Positions 1 through 11,829 of a stretch of 64,000 nt of DNA are shown in pieces. The stretch is taken from positions 1 to 64,000 of the forward strand of contig CAJZBQ010000040.1 in NCBI GenBank assembly GCA_914767885.1, given 5' to 3'. The position numbers and the translations under genes are program-made. How positions within the stretch are numbered: position 1 is the stretch's first letter; the number at the start of each line of letters is the position of its first letter. The notes below the pieces were generated by a model. That model saw only the letters and a list, made by a program, of their open reading frames with translations. It was not told the origin of the DNA and did not search any database. This DNA is from Blepharisma stoltei. Taxonomy: Eukaryota; Ciliophora; Heterotrichea; Heterotrichida; Blepharismidae.

Positions 1-719
1 TAACACCCTAACACCCTAACACCCTAACACCCTAACACCCTAACACCCTAACACCCTAACACCCTAACACCCTAACACCCTAACACCCTAACACCCTAAC
101 ACCCTAACACCCTAACACCCTAACACCCTAACACCCTAACACCCTAACACCCTAACACCCTAACACCCTAACACCCTAACACCCTAACACCCTAACACCC
201 TAACACCCTAACACCCTAACACCCTAACACCCTAACACCCTAACACCCTAACACCCTAACACCCTAACACCCTAACACCCTAACACCCTAACACCCTAAC
301 ACCCTAACACCCTAACACCCTAACACCCTAACACCCTAACACCCTAACACCCTAACACCCTAACACCCTAACACCCTAACACCCTAACACCCTAACACCC
401 TAACACCCTAACACCCTAACACCCACCTAACACCCTAACACCCTAACACCCTAACACCCTAACACCCTAACACCCTAACACCCTAACACCCTAACACCCT
501 AACACCCTAACACCCTAACACCCTAACACCCTAACACCCTAACACCCTAACACCCTAACACCCTAACACCCTAACACCCTAACACCCTAACACCCTAACA
601 CCCTAACACCCCTAACACCCTAACACCCTAACACCCTAACACCCTAACACCCTAACACCCTAACACCCTAACACCCTAACACCCTAACACCCTAACACCC
701 TAACACCTAACACCCTTCG
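1..719. repeat. Telomere, CCCTAACA repeats
   Basis: About 90 near-perfect tandem copies of the 8-nt unit CCCTAACA (G-strand GGGTGTTA) fill the start of the window. This is the C-rich strand read 5' to 3', so position 1 is the chromosome end. Slips occur near 421-427, 607-611 and 704-708. The unit is the one known from heterotrich ciliates. The array abuts coding sequence directly, with no subtelomeric spacer. Confidence 0.97.
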
Positions 720-1516
720 ACGCTATAATTATTTTCATCGAAAGCTTTTTCTATGCTATAGAGCTTGCTATTAAGATGCTGGATTGTATCTTCAAGTTTA
801 ATAATAAGCGAATTTATCACTTCGTATTTAAAATTTTGAGACTTTCTATCTTCCTCAGCTTCACTTCATTGATTAGAAATGCTATACTTTATTTCTGCAA
901 GTTGACTGCTATTTGAGTCAATATGCTCATCAAGCCTTTTTTCAATGCTGCAAATTCTGCTTTCGAGATAAGCTTCAAATTTGTTTTTAATAAATGAATT
1001 AATCATTTTCTCGATTTGATCACTAAGTCCACAGAACAATTCCGAGCTGCTGAAAAAGTCTTTGCTTTTTGGGATCATTTCTTTAAGCTTCTCAATAGCT
1101 TCATCAGGGCACAAAGACAATAGGTTTAAAATTGGATCTTGCTCCATTTTTGACAGCCTTTTAGCTTTTGAAATTTTCTCAAAGAAACACCTAATTTTCT
1201 CGAGCTCAGACTCTAGCTTTCTTAGGAAATCTTCAAGGTTGGTTTCTGAACTGTAAATATTACTGCTGAAAGAGGCCACAATTTTTCCTTTATGCTCATC
1301 AATCATAGCCTTTTCTTCTGTAAGGAACTTAAGAATGGCATCTTTGGTTCCTTCAAAAGGCTCCAAAAATACAGACTCAAAAGTATGAGTTCTGTTTCTC
1401 AGTTCACAATGAGTCATAAAGTGTGCCTTGCAAGAATAAGTCTCAGGAGATGTGCATCGGCATACATATTCAACTTCAATTTCACAGTTTGCATAGAAGC
1501 ATCGCTTATTTTCCAT
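707..1516 (-). CDS. B-box-like zinc-binding protein running into the telomere
   Basis: I do not recognise the family. Reading TGA as Trp (868-866), the frame starts at ATG 1516 (MENKRC) and continues past the first apparent stop for 52 further residues. It ends at a TAG (709-707) that lies inside the telomeric repeat: the last codons are GAA GGG TGT TAG. The predicted protein is 269 aa. Residues 6-45 are rich in Cys and His (C..C, C.C, C..H, H.C, H), a pattern like a B-box zinc-binding fold. The rest is charged and probably helical or coiled-coil. The natural C-terminus may have been lost when the telomere was added, or the gene may always use the telomere-supplied stop. The zinc-binding assignment is by eye. 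Confidence 0.6.
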
Positions 1517-2984
1517 ATTTATTATAATTAACAATTGGGGCTTTACGTATTTTTTGTCTTATAAATATCATCAAAGGAAAATTTATTTAATCATGGTTAT
1601 TTAAAATTTCCGAGATTTTCATAATTGAAAACAATTTCTTTTTACTACAGGATACTTATATTTTGTTAATAGTAGGTATGTATTACCTTACTCTTCTAAT
1701 CCAAATAAACTATATAGATAATTCCTGGGGATAGCGCGGAATACGCTATCCCCAGGAATTTTCTATATGTAGTGAAAACCAAGAATTTTGAGTAAGGATC
1801 CTATTAGAGCACGATTCTCTTGTATTAGAATAGCATAATTTTGATTGAAGATGTTAGGCCTCTATCTGCATTTAGAGCGTTTATTAGAGTTAAATTTTGA
1901 AAACAAATTTTCTGGAATTTTCGACTGAAACAGAGCAACTAGCCCGGACGCAGCATCAATTATATACTGAATACACTCCGAATATTCCTGCAAGGAGTCT
2001 TCAGCACTCTGTATTTAACTATTTTAAACTTCACGAGCAGCACAGTGCTATAATTGCTTATATAGCATTACTGCTAGCAAAACCTATCTGTGTAATTACA
2101 TATGAGATCTCAGTAGACTTTGGCCAAGGCGTCATATATATTATTACCAAAATATGATAACTGCTTATCACTACTATCATCCTTCCAATTATATCTACTT
2201 AAATTTAAGATAAATTAACATGATGCACTGTATTATATAAACATGCTATGCAGGTGGAAAAATTAATAACCCAATAATGGAAATTAAATATGCTAAATTG
2301 TTGTAATAAATTCTCTATGTGAATCCACCGATCTATAATTAAAGATACATTATATTTAATATATTGAATTATTATGCCCAATCACCATTCTAGCAGTTAT
2401 TAGCAAGTTATTATAATATATGATAATTTATTTCTCATATCAAGTATATAGCGTTTTTAAAAATAATTAGCTCTTAAATAGCAAGCCCACTTAATATTTG
2501 TTTATAGATTTATTAATCTTCAAATAAAAATAGGTAATTTACAATTAAACATATTAATTTTACACGATTAAAGGGAGATATGTGTCTATTCTAGATAGAA
2601 CGGAATTTTACCCTGCTAGACCCACCTCTAATTAAGATTAAAACCCTTTGAAATATAAATTTAATTAATTAAATTATTTATCATAAATTAAATGATAAAA
2701 ATAATAATAATATTTTAAAATAAAATTTCCCCCTCAACTTACTTTGTCCTGCTGCTTTTTTACTTTCAAAAACACAGGTAGTTTTTTCCGACGGTTTTTC
2801 AAAAATTATGCAGGAAAAAGCCTCCACAGCAATTTTTCTTTGATTTTTCAATAGAAAACGGCCTTTGAAATCTAAAAACTGGATATTTTCTTAATACTAA
2901 AGCCTAAGTAAAATATTTACGCTATCCCTTAGAAATTTGAATTAATTAATTTATCATTGAAAAGTGGATTAAGAAACTAATCTA
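1517..2984. other. AT-rich non-coding region
   Basis: No convincing gene in either strand. The only feature with structure is the palindrome at 1720-1760. An 86-codon frame at 1897-2157 has no recognisable domain and lacks the codon look of neighbouring genes, so I do not call it. The rest is A/T-rich with scattered short repeats. Confidence 0.5.
1720..1760. repeat. 17-bp perfect hairpin (palindrome)
   Basis: Left arm 1720-1736 and right arm 1744-1760 are perfect reverse complements around a 7-nt loop. The pairing continues imperfectly outward to about 1711 and 1770 (TATATAGA / TCTATATG). It resembles the hairpin at 40557-40611 in design (A/T-rich base, GC-rich tip) and may be a small foldback element. 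Confidence 0.75.
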
Positions 2985-4094
2985 TTAGTTAAAGAGAATA
3001 AGGATAGCTGAATAAGCAAGTAGTTCAGCTCCATCCCATGAACCCATATCATCGTTTGGATTAAAGATACCCATTTCATTAGCGCATGCATCAATTTTTC
3101 CTGATGAATAAAGAGACCATGCATTTCTGATTTGGTACATACTCCAATAATACGAGTATCCGTCTTTATCAATTGAGTTGCAGTTAACCAAGGTTTCTAG
3201 ATCGTCTTTCAAATCTGTAATATGAGCATATTCTCCTGCACAATCACTGCTAGAATACTGGAATTTTTCATAAAAGTTGTCATCGAAGCCATTTATGTAA
3301 GGTGCATCTCCAATATGGCAATATCCAGTTGAGGAGCTTCCTGTACCATCGCAGACACATTTTTCGCTCGTATAAGTTGATCCACCTAACTTCCAAGAGA
3401 AAACACAGTTATTTCCGATTGAGCAACTCCATGGCTCAGTGACATAATCATTGATAACTTTAACTTGCAAACTGTCGCAAACCCCATTAATTGCATATCC
3501 TGATTTGCAGTAATAGCCATTGCTGGAAGTGTCTCCATTGGATAGTGACCAATACTGAATGCAAAAACCTAAAAGGCAGCCATATCCAGCCTTGCATTCA
3601 TAGCTATAGGTGCATGAATCTCCTGATTTCTTGACAGCTGTACAGGTTCCAGTTGTACCACCACTGCAATAAAGGTCTTTTTCACATTCCTCACTTGATG
3701 TGCAGGCTTCTCCTTCAGCAATTCCAAGGCATTGATGATTTGTGACATCGCAACTATTGCTGGAGCAGTCTCCGTTTGCACAGCAGTATTCATAAGTGCT
3801 GAGAGATCCATCATGCTCTGTTGGGCATGATACTGTCTCAGTAGCGGAAGAAGTTTCACATGTGGAGGACTCGTATGTGTCATATTTGTCGTCAAGTGAA
3901 TAGAACTGCTTTAAGCCTTGACATTCTGAGCCGCTTGGGCATGGGTTGAGGGTGACAGTAGACCCTGAAACTGATACACAAGCACCTGAAGAAGAGGTTC
4001 CTGTCGAACCGCAAACAAGTGTTGAGCAACTTGATGTCTCTAAAGCTAGCACCCCACTAGCCAAGAGCAAAAATATTATACTTGATCGTCTCAT
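2985..4094 (-). CDS. Cys-rich secreted surface protein with GPI-like tail
   Basis: A 369-aa protein from ATG 4094 (MRRSSIIFLLLASG). A signal peptide covers about residues 1-18. It is followed by a Ser/Thr/Cys-rich ectodomain with regularly spaced cysteines and a hydrophobic C-terminal tail (ELLAYSAILILFN) of the kind removed during GPI anchoring. It is clearly paralogous to the gene at 57750-59149, sharing the order of Cys motifs and the closing NCNS/NCGS..YYN block. The role is probably cell-surface display, by analogy with ciliate surface antigens. No IES interrupts it. An upstream TTG at 4118 is in frame, but ATG 4094 sits directly before the signal peptide. Confidence 0.7.
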   Translation of the reverse strand: MRRSSIIFLLLASGVLALETSSCSTLVCGSTGTSSSGACVSVSGSTVTLNPCPSGSECQGLKQFYSLDDKYDTYESSTCETSSATETVSCPTEHDGSLSTYEYCCANGDCSSNSCDVTNHQCLGIAEGEACTSSEECEKDLYCSGGTTGTCTAVKKSGDSCTYSYECKAGYGCLLGFCIQYWSLSNGDTSSNGYYCKSGYAINGVCDSLQVKVINDYVTEPWSCSIGNNCVFSWKLGGSTYTSEKCVCDGTGSSSTGYCHIGDAPYINGFDDNFYEKFQYSSSDCAGEYAHITDLKDDLETLVNCNSIDKDGYSYYWSMYQIRNAWSLYSSGKIDACANEMGIFNPNDDMGSWDGAELLAYSAILILFN

Positions 4095-4888
4095 ATTATT
4101 ATAAATGATAATGGCCAATGCTAAATATGAAAATAGTAACCTCTAAGAATTATGAAATCAATTAATTTAAAATCCATATTAAAATTTGGACTTATGGATT
4201 ATTGGTCAGAAATTTTATAAAATTAATTTTTCAAAATTAGCTAGCCACGCCTTCAAAACTAAAGAAATTTCAGCATATCTAGATGAGAGCATCAAGCTTC
4301 TTTATTTAATTTGCTGAATTTCAAATCACTTTTGGACAATTAGATAAATTGGCAAAAGCCATTTAGAATTTTATTGATCAAAGAGGATGATTTTCATGTG
4401 ATGGCCAACCCTGGCTGTTCGATTGAGAAAGCTACTAAATTTTGATTTTGGAATGATAAGGAATTAAAAGGCTGGCTCGACAAGATCTTTTAAGGGTGCA
4501 AAATTCTAAAGTTTAAAAGAGTTCTGCTTGGAACTATTTGGCTAGGGGTTTTAGATTAGCAAGCATGGGCGAGGTTTGGTTTAGAAAATGAGGTTCCTGA
4601 AAAATCCTGCACTGGTCATTAGGGAAATCCTCCATCACAAAAGGGGATTAGCTGGGTTCATGCTAAGAAGAGGCCACCCTACATTTTTCTGTAATCCAGG
4701 AGCTTCGCTAGGAAATAGCGCTGTCGAAGTATAGGCTAATACTATCGCTTGTCTCAAATTTTATAAATTTTCATTTAGCACTAAAAGGAAAATTTTCATT
4801 TTGAAATTATGTCTTATTCCTAGGACATTTATCCGAAACCAGTAAATAGCCAGTCAAGCCTTATAGTAAATCATAGAGAGTTATTCTA
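4095..4888. other. Intergenic, no gene seen
   Basis: A/T-rich, except 4380-4760, which has higher GC but only short frames. I see no domain in any frame read with TGA as Trp. It could be decayed retroposon or IES sequence. Confidence 0.4.
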
Positions 4889-5276
4889 ACCCCCCCCCCC
4901 CCTCCGTGAGTGAACAAAAAAATTTTGTTCACTCACGGAGGGGGGTTAATTTTTTTTTTTTAAAAAAATTTATATATAAATTTTATAAAAAATATTTTTT
5001 TTTGAAACTTTAAAAAAAATCCTAATTCGCAAAAATTGGAAAGCAAATATTAATTTAATTTATAAAATTTATGTTTTAAAAAGCAATTCGTTTAAAATTA
5101 AACAGAATTAGCTCTAGATTTCATTATAATAATTATCATTTATATATCAATTTTTTTTTCCATAAAAAATTTTTCTATTAAAAAAATTTTTGTTCACTCA
5201 CGGAGGGTGGGTTTTTGGGCAAAAAATAGCGATTTTTCTAATGGTTTTGTTCACTCACGGAGGGGGGGGGGGAGTA
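4889..5276 (+). mobile_element. MITE-like element, copy A
   Basis: A full-length element of about 388 bp with TA on each side. The left end is a C tract followed by TCCGTGAGTGAAC, which is at once repeated in inverted orientation around AAAAAATTTT. The body is A/T-rich. The right end carries the GTTCACTCACGGAGGG motif twice, about 60 bp apart, and closes with GGGGGGAG. The same structure recurs at 38177, 55309, 59580, 60775, 61386 and 62329. It encodes no protein and sits between genes. Confidence 0.9.
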
Positions 5277-5995
5277 AAATAATTTATGACTTTAGATAGC
5301 TAATACTTATTTTTTACCCCAAGCCTAGCATTATTAAAAGCTTTCTATAATCAGAAATCAAGGAAAGCTAGAAAAATTTCTAAATTCTTTTCTTCAGTGC
5401 CTTAGACTTAATAATTAGCAAAGAAACATTATTTCGAAAATAAATCTTTATGTGATGCAAATTCTGTTGGCAAAATTTCCATCATTTTTACCAGAATCTT
5501 AATTTTTGAGTTGCCAGATGCCTTTGAAGTGAATTTTAAGGGAAGAAAATACTCAATAAAAGCTTAAAAATTTTATTCTTTATGAAATAGTTCAATAGAG
5601 TAAGCTTCTTTGCATAAATCAATAATCTTTTAAACTTCTTAATTAGAATCATTAAATTTCGAGCATATTTTTAAAGAAAGCAAAATCCCGAGTCTTATAA
5701 TAGTTATGCGCTGATGTGATTTGAATTCTTCCAAGTGCCAAAAATTAATTGCCACGCAGAGGCTTATGGTGATCAGACTCCCGCGGGCCATATTATATTT
5801 GGCACATGGAAAGCGATATAACCGAATGTTCAGCACTATATCTTTATAAAACTTTCTTAAATCCTGATTACATTGATAAGATTTAAAGAAAAATTATATA
5901 AATGACATTAAGAAATTATCCATAGTCGTAACTAGGCATTTTCTTTTTCTAAAATATTTTGCATTGAGTATCCCAATAGCGTTTGCAATTCATCT
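5277..5995. other. Intergenic, A/T-rich
   Basis: No supported gene. Short frames (for example 5639-5836 minus) have no recognisable content. Confidence 0.4.
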
Positions 5996-6008
5996 TCTGG
6001 CCTTTGAA

Positions 6009-6523
6009 ATTTTCGCCATCATTGGGCGAATGTCCATTGTCCCAACAGAAGAAAAAGAAACCAGATTCTGAGCTGAGCACAAAAATCTCGGCCTCAGAGG
6101 GCCACGGAGTTGGATGAAGGCGACTTTTCCGGGGTGGGCGGCGGCTTGGGCTGACTGGGCCTCCCCTCGACCCACAGACGAGAAGACCGACGGCGCAATG
6201 CCAATCAGGCACTTCTGGAGGAGCATTATGCTGCCTGTAAATGGCGGAGATAATTCCAGAAGGAGGGCTTTGGACGTTTCCCTCATACCCTGAGCACTAC
6301 CAGGGGTTAAGAGAGTCCTTTGCTGAAAATTTTTGGCCCAAGCAGGTTCGGGTGAGTCTCCCCGAAAGATGTCGACGTCACCATTTTTGATGACGTCGAC
6401 AGAAAAGGGCGTTAGGTGGCTTTAGTGCTTAGTGCTTAGTGCCACATGAAGCACGAAGCTGAAGTCCGACTGGCTAGGGGCTGAAAGAATCCCCGCTTAA
6501 CCTCTCTAACTAATCTCTCTCTC
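6009..6523. mobile_element. GC-rich retroposon with 13-bp target-site duplication
   Basis: A GC-rich island in A/T-rich DNA, flanked by the direct repeat TCTGGCCTTTGAA (5996-6008 and 6524-6536). The right end is a pyrimidine simple repeat (CTCTCTAACTAATCTCTCTC) next to the duplication. An exact short duplication with a simple-repeat tail is typical of target-primed (LINE/SINE) insertion. No reverse transcriptase frame is visible, so it is non-autonomous or truncated. Confidence 0.65.
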
Positions 6524-6536
6524 TCTGGCCTTTGAA

Positions 6537-7304
6537 GTAGCTTATGATAACTAAACTTATATTTTGTCATTATTTATTTATGGTAAAGGAATTCTGCAAC
6601 TGCTCAAGTTAATTAATATTCATTTCATAGACTCTTCTTTTAAATTTCCCATCAATATTAATTTTTTATCCCAAGATTTTAAATTACTTTCAATTAAAAT
6701 TATTTCATTATTTTTAAGTTTGATATTTTCTTATTAAGTTGAAAATTTTATTTATTTTTTATATTAGAAGAGCAAACCATATAGCCCTTATTTATCTATA
6801 TATAATAATAGTTTGAAAATAGATTGCCCTTTATTAAATAGGTGAAGTTTCAAAGAATTCTAACCCAAAAGTATATGGGAGCTTGAGGTAACCAAATATT
6901 GCTCATCCAAGAAGTATCTATTGAAAATATACTATCTAATATAAAACGAATTGAATAGCATTTAAATCAGTCTTCTCGCAATCTTAGATGAGGCAAAATA
7001 TAATAAGTTAAAGACCTATGATTAAATTAATCTATTTTTAGATGAATTAAAGAACTAAAATTAAACAATTTTTTAATTATTAATGTTTACACCTGTTAAA
7101 TACCAGTTTGTTGAAATTTTATAACTTAATTAATAATTCAATATTAAATACTTAACTACAAAATTTCCTTTATGTTAACCAATTATTAGCAAAACATCCA
7201 CAAAACAAAGGGTAAAACAATAACTCATGTAAACTAAAGCTTTGAGAAGCCGTCTTCATCATTTCCCCTGGATAGGTTTCCATAGGTGACTGGTGGACTT
7301 CGCA
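6537..7304. other. Intergenic, A/T-rich
   Basis: No gene seen. It borders rRNA-like sequence from about 7305. Confidence 0.4.
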
Positions 7305-8150
7305 TTTCAGTATTGACTCTGACTTAGAGGCATTTAGCCATAATGGAACAGATAGTAGCATCGCAACGCCTACTTGTCAGGAAATCGCATGAACCAGTGA
7401 TCTGACCCAACAGCTCCCCTTGTACTGAGTTGGATTACTGTAGCTATATCAGTTTATCAGTAGGGTAAAACTAATCTGTCTCACGAAGTTCTAACTCAGC
7501 CCAAATTCCCTATTAGCGGGTGAACAATCCGACATTTGGTGAATTCTGCTTCACAATGATAGGAAGAGTTGACATCGGAGAATCAGCAAGCAACGTCGCT
7601 ATAAACGCTTGGCTGTCAGAGATTTATTATTTTCTGTAAATAATTTCCTATAGCTCCCTCTCCCATGAGCGAAAACAATATTTTGAAATATAAGTGATAA
7701 TTATTATAATGATATATCTAGCTAATTCTGTTTAATTTTAATCAACTTGCATTTTAAAGCATAGATTTACAAATTAAATTAAATAATTATTTCGAATTGG
7801 GATATTTTTAAATTTCAAAAAACAATTTTACTATAAAAATTTTTATATAAAAAAAATAACTCCAAGTGAACAATATTTTTTTGTTTGCTTATGGAGAGGA
7901 AAGAGTAAGATTTTTTATAAAAATATTAGGAGTAGCTTGGCTGACACAAGCCAGTTCTCCATGTGGCAATTTTTCTGATGCAACTGGCTAATGACTTTTA
8001 AAAAGTAAAGGGTCGATAGGCCACGCTTTCGCGGTTTGCACTCGCACTGAGAATCAAAATAAAGCAAGCTTTTTCCCTTTTGGTCTATAAAAGATTTTGT
8101 TCTCTTTGATTTTGCCATAGGACACCTGCGTTACTGTTTAACATATGTGC
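7305..8150 (-). pseudogene. 28S rRNA 3' fragment, degenerate
   Basis: The minus strand matches the 3' part of 28S rRNA. Recognisable stretches are GACTTAGAGGC near 7319, TGTCTCACGA near 7479, CCCTATTAG..GGGTGAACAA near 7509, GGTGAATTCTGCTTCACAAT near 7539 and AGGGTCGATAGGCCACGCTT near 8008. It is diverged at universally conserved sites (the sarcin-ricin region near 7420 is altered) and split by an A/T-rich MITE relic at 7652-7907. Near 8150 it passes without a gap into 18S sequence, which is not the normal rDNA order, so this is a rearranged pseudogene. Confidence 0.85.
7652..7907 (-). mobile_element. Degenerate MITE-like element inside the 28S fragment, copy B
   Basis: The 28S similarity breaks at about 7650 and resumes at about 7910. 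The insert starts CTCCCTCTCCCATGAGCGAA, contains the family body block AGCTAATTCTGTTTAATTTT and closes with ATGGAGAGGAAAGAG before TA. It is the family in reverse orientation with eroded ends. Confidence 0.7.
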
Positions 8151-9920
8151 CGCCCTTCCGTCAATTCCTTTAAGTTTAAGTTTTGCGATAATACTCCCCA
8201 GAACCTAAAGAATTTGATTTCTCAGAAGGTACTTTTAATGGGATTTGAGTATTTTTATAGGTTTTTATATAATATTTATAGATTTTTTTGGTAAATATTT
8301 ATTATCCCATTAATGACACCTTAAATCTCTAGTCGGCATAGTTTATGGTGAAGACTTCGACGGTATCTTATCTTCTTTGATCCCTTAGCTTTCGTTCTTA
8401 ATTAATGAAAAGATCCTTGGCAAATGCTTTCGCATAATAAATCATAGAATTTCACTTCTGACAATTAAATACAATGCCCCAACTATCCCTATTAATCGTT
8501 ACTAAGCGCTATAACACCAATAGATGGAACCCAGTCTCTTCTATTACTCCATGCTGGACGATTCAGGTTCAAGCCTACCTGAAACTTACTTAATGCTTAT
8601 AACGCTTAACGTCCTTTACGTGGTTACTGTCCCCAGGTCTTCCCGCTCACTCTTCAACTCACCGGGCCCCAAGCCTCTGGAGCGACTTGCTTTTGTTTCA
8701 CCAAGGTGAGCCTTGGAGCAAGTGTTGCCAGCTTTGATGGCTCAAGGATGAGCTACTGTCTTCAGGACGTGAGTTGCATGCACGGAAAAATTAAAACAAT
8801 TGATTTTCTAGCCGGCTATCGGCAACAACAAAAAAAACATGAAACATGAGCCTGGGACATAACGCCTAATTTCACGCTAGGCAGTTGCCCGATTAGCCCT
8901 TAGGGCTTTACTGAGCTTCCCCTTTCCAACTGCCATGCCTTCCTTCCCCACGAGGTAGCATCCATCCCAGAATTTGAACTCAGGCTAGGCTCTGCCACCC
9001 GCAGAATTGCTTGCCTAGCATTGCCGTCTATCTCCAGAGTGGCAAAATCTTTTCGGATATAATTTAAAATATGTGCTCGAAGCTAGTCGGCATAGCCGAC
9101 CGCGAAGCGCTGAAAGGCCATATTTTAATTATAGGCTGCCTGAAACACTCCCATTTGCTCAAGATGAAGTAAAGGAATTTCTATTGAGCAAGTGCATAAA
9201 GAGAATATTCAGAATAATGCCTTATAAATTAATAAAAGAATACCTGATCACGACAGCGATAAGTTAATGCCGAAGCCGTTGCTGAGATGGATGCCAGAAG
9301 GTCAGCGACTAGCCCCGAAGCTTCAAGTTCGAGTTTTTTAATTGCAACAACTTTAATATATACTATTGGAGCTGAAATTACCGTGGCTGCTGGCACCAGA
9401 CTTTCCCTCCAGTGAATACTCAAAATGCTTATACACTTAACTCATTCCAATTGCAAGATAAAGCCTCGCGCTGTTATTTCTTGCCACTACCTCCCTAAGT
9501 ATGATTGAGTAATTTGCGCACTTGCTACCTCCTTAGATGCGGTTACCATTTCTCAGACTCCCTCTCCGGAATCGAATCCTAATTCTCCATCACTGTCATT
9601 GCCATGGTAGTCCAATAAACTCATCAAAAGCTGATAGGGCAGAAACTTGAATGCTTCTCTACATCGAGTTCGCTAAGTTATTATGATACTTCCACAGGGT
9701 CGCCTCCGTTGGGTTTTATCTAATAAATACTGCGCATGCAGCATAAACAGCATGCATTAGCTCGAGAATTGCTACATCGACCCATATAAACGTCTAGCAA
9801 ATAAACTATGACTGTTTTAATGAGCCATTCACAGTCTCGCCGGATAATTGTTTACACTTAGACATGATGGCTTAATCTTTGAGACAAGCATATGACATAT
9901 GGCAGGATCAGCCAGATTAC
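8150..9920 (-). pseudogene. 18S rRNA fragment, rearranged
   Basis: The minus strand reads as 18S rRNA. The 5' end is at about 9920 (GGCAGGATCA.CCAG complement). The 5' domain runs to about 9090, including ATTGGAGCTG.AATTACCG.GGCTGCTGGCACC near 9366-9394. The central domain near 8155-8470 includes the universal CCGTCAATTCCTTTAAGTTT block. An unrelated insert lies at about 8725-9070, and a ~65-bp A/T-rich insert at about 8245-8311 has a TTTTAATGGGAT / ATCCCATTAATG inverted repeat. The 3' domain is missing and is replaced by 28S sequence. Frames called across this stretch (8524, 9073, 9229) are artefacts. Confidence 0.85.
8725..9070. other. Non-rRNA insert in the 18S remnant
   Basis: A GC-rich segment with no 18S similarity that splits the remnant. 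It looks like the dispersed GC-rich retroposon material elsewhere in the window, but I could not identify a target-site duplication. Confidence 0.4.
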
Positions 9921-10640
9921 TATCTTTCACTTTATATAATTGAGACTTGCTATAAGAGTATAGCTAGATCACTACAGAGCAGCCCTAAGTTATTGCACTT
10001 TCTTTAAAAATAGTTCTCAGGTAATTGGCACCAGATCTCAAAACAGCTTAAATCGAAACTCATTTGTGGGTTATAGGGTCAGTGTGGCATTTCCTTGAAT
10101 TCGTTTCCCACATGGGTACTAGCAACTGTTACTCTGTTTCCATTTTTCTTTTCGGCCCCCATATATAACAAAATTTTTTTTTTCTTTTTTGCAATAGGGT
10201 CTTTTTGGAGAAATGGCTAAAATGGCTAAGTCAAAATGAATAAAAATTTATAAATGGAGGAGAAAGATAGCTTAAAAATAAAAGTACTCCAAACCCCATT
10301 GAAAATTATAAGTTTTTGAGATTAGTAATTGGATTCATGAAGAACCAAAGTAAATTATTATGAGTTATTGACCTATAGATAAATAATTAAGATAATATGG
10401 CGTTTAATCGATAACAAGCAGATGCAATTCTTTTACAAAAAAATTTAAGTTTTAAAGCGTACAAAAGGATTTTTAACTACTAAGATTTTTTCTTCATGAT
10501 AAATCAAATTTTAAATTGCATAATTGATATTTTATCTCCTTATTAATTAGAAAAATACTTATTTGTCTTTTATTCATCTTAATTTGGATATGCATGCATG
10601 CTTGTTTAGAAAACAATTACGATAATGTCTTACAATTATT
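9921..10640. repeat. rDNA spacer / 5' ETS-like block, copy 1 of a segmental duplication
   Basis: Upstream of the 18S 5' end, this block is closely similar to 12803-13705. Shared stretches include CAGAGCAGCCCTAAG, GGTACTAGCAACTGTTACTC, CCTTATTAATTAG and CATGCATGCATGC-like sequence, in the same order. It looks like decayed external transcribed spacer plus non-transcribed spacer. Confidence 0.75.
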
Positions 10641-11617
10641 AAAATATAATAGATGAGTGAATCATTGCATATGATGTGAAAACAAAAGAAAAAATTGTTT
10701 ATAGTGATGTACTCCCAATTACAATTTTCGGCGATTACGGAAGGGCAATGACATGCATAATACCAGACACTCAACTCTTTATTTACGGAGGATACATAAA
10801 AGAATACCGTGCACGAAAGGACGCAATTATGATTGATTTAGTCTCAATGGAATCAAAAATACTAAAATCAGGAAAAAAGCGTGCTGGAGGAGGTTTGGCC
10901 CAATTTGGAGGGCAAATTTATATATTTGGAGGTATTAAAAATCTTAAGTGAAATCATATAGAGTGTGATAAGTACGATATACGAACTAATACTTGGATAA
11001 GTATAGCTAGCTTGCCTTGTGGCTCAGGAGCAGTTTGTGCAGAAGTATTTGGTAATGATATTCTGGTTGCAGGATTCTGGCTAGACGCGTTATATTCTTA
11101 TTCAATTGGGAAAAACACTTATTCGCGTTTATTTGGCCTCATAACTGAAGAAAGAAAAATGCTTATTGTATCTGAAGGCAGAGTATGAATTATGTGTAAC
11201 AATTTTGGGTTTTTTGAAAGTCAACAATATGGTCTCTCAAGATGAAATAGGATATAGTTTGAGCCTTCTAATGGCTCGAGCTATATAGACATCTTGGCTT
11301 AAGCAGAGAAATTAGCTTTAGCAACATTGTTGGTAAAACCAACTCCCAGATGACAAGTTCATGTGCCACTGAAGAGATTTTCTATTGGAATTGGATTTTT
11401 GACAGCAAATGCTGGTAAAGCTACTCCCCTACTGATGTCGGAAGATGTCGATATCGCCTAAGCAAAAAGGAGGCTCGGGTTATATGCGGTGTAACAAACC
11501 TTGGGCTTTACATGACTCAGTACGTAAAATTTGAAAATAAATTATATTTTGAAGATGGATATATGAATGTTTATTCTTTTGATTTATCAACCAGAAAGTT
11601 TAGAATTTTACAATAAA
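10640..11617 (+). pseudogene. Kelch-repeat protein pseudogene
   Basis: Read with TGA as Trp, 10640-11260 encodes kelch-like blades: YDVKTKEKIVY, then LFIYGGY, then GGGLAQFGGQIYIFGG, YDIRTNTWISIASLPCGSGA and VAGFWLDALYSYSIGKNTY. There is no in-frame ATG after the upstream TAA, a TAG interrupts near 11255, and further stops break the frame to about 11460. An open C-terminal stretch (LYFEDGYMNVYSFDLSTRKF) ends at TAA near 11617. It lies between two rDNA remnants. A fragment of it recurs at 13745-13815, so it was duplicated with the adjoining spacer. An unrecognised IES could account for some breaks, but the missing start argues for a dead copy. Confidence 0.6.
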
Positions 11618-11829
11618 AGCTAAATTGTGAGGTCCCATTAGTTATAAGATTTAATTGTAAATAATTATTAAAAATTGGAAATTCGCTGTTGAAGTGTTAT
11701 GGGACTATCACACTTGGATTGTTTTTTACTATAGAATATTCTGTTATTTATAATATTTTTAGTATTATCTTTGTAAAATTAATAGTCTTTAAATAAAAGA
11801 AGTGAAATTTAAATTTCCAATGAAAAATA

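Noticed and set aside
1-719. CRISPR-like or minisatellite array
   Set aside because: An uninterrupted 8-nt unit at the chromosome end with no spacers is a telomere.
866-1534. Ending the terminal gene at TGA 868-866 and starting it at 1534
   Set aside because: TGA is Trp here, and 1534 is a TTG; ATG 1516 is the better start.
1897-2157. 86-codon frame on the plus strand
   Set aside because: No domain, no conservation signal and no supporting context.
5949-6286. Two GC-rich overlapping minus-strand frames
   Set aside because: They fall across the retroposon with the 13-bp duplication; low-complexity composition, not protein-like.
8985-9005. tRNA-like B-box (GAGTTCAAATTC on the minus strand) suggesting a tRNA-derived SINE
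   Set aside because: No A box at proper spacing and no cloverleaf could be drawn.
8524-9423. Open frames at 8524-8709, 9073-9267 and 9229-9423
   Set aside because: They lie in degenerate 18S rRNA sequence or its insert.
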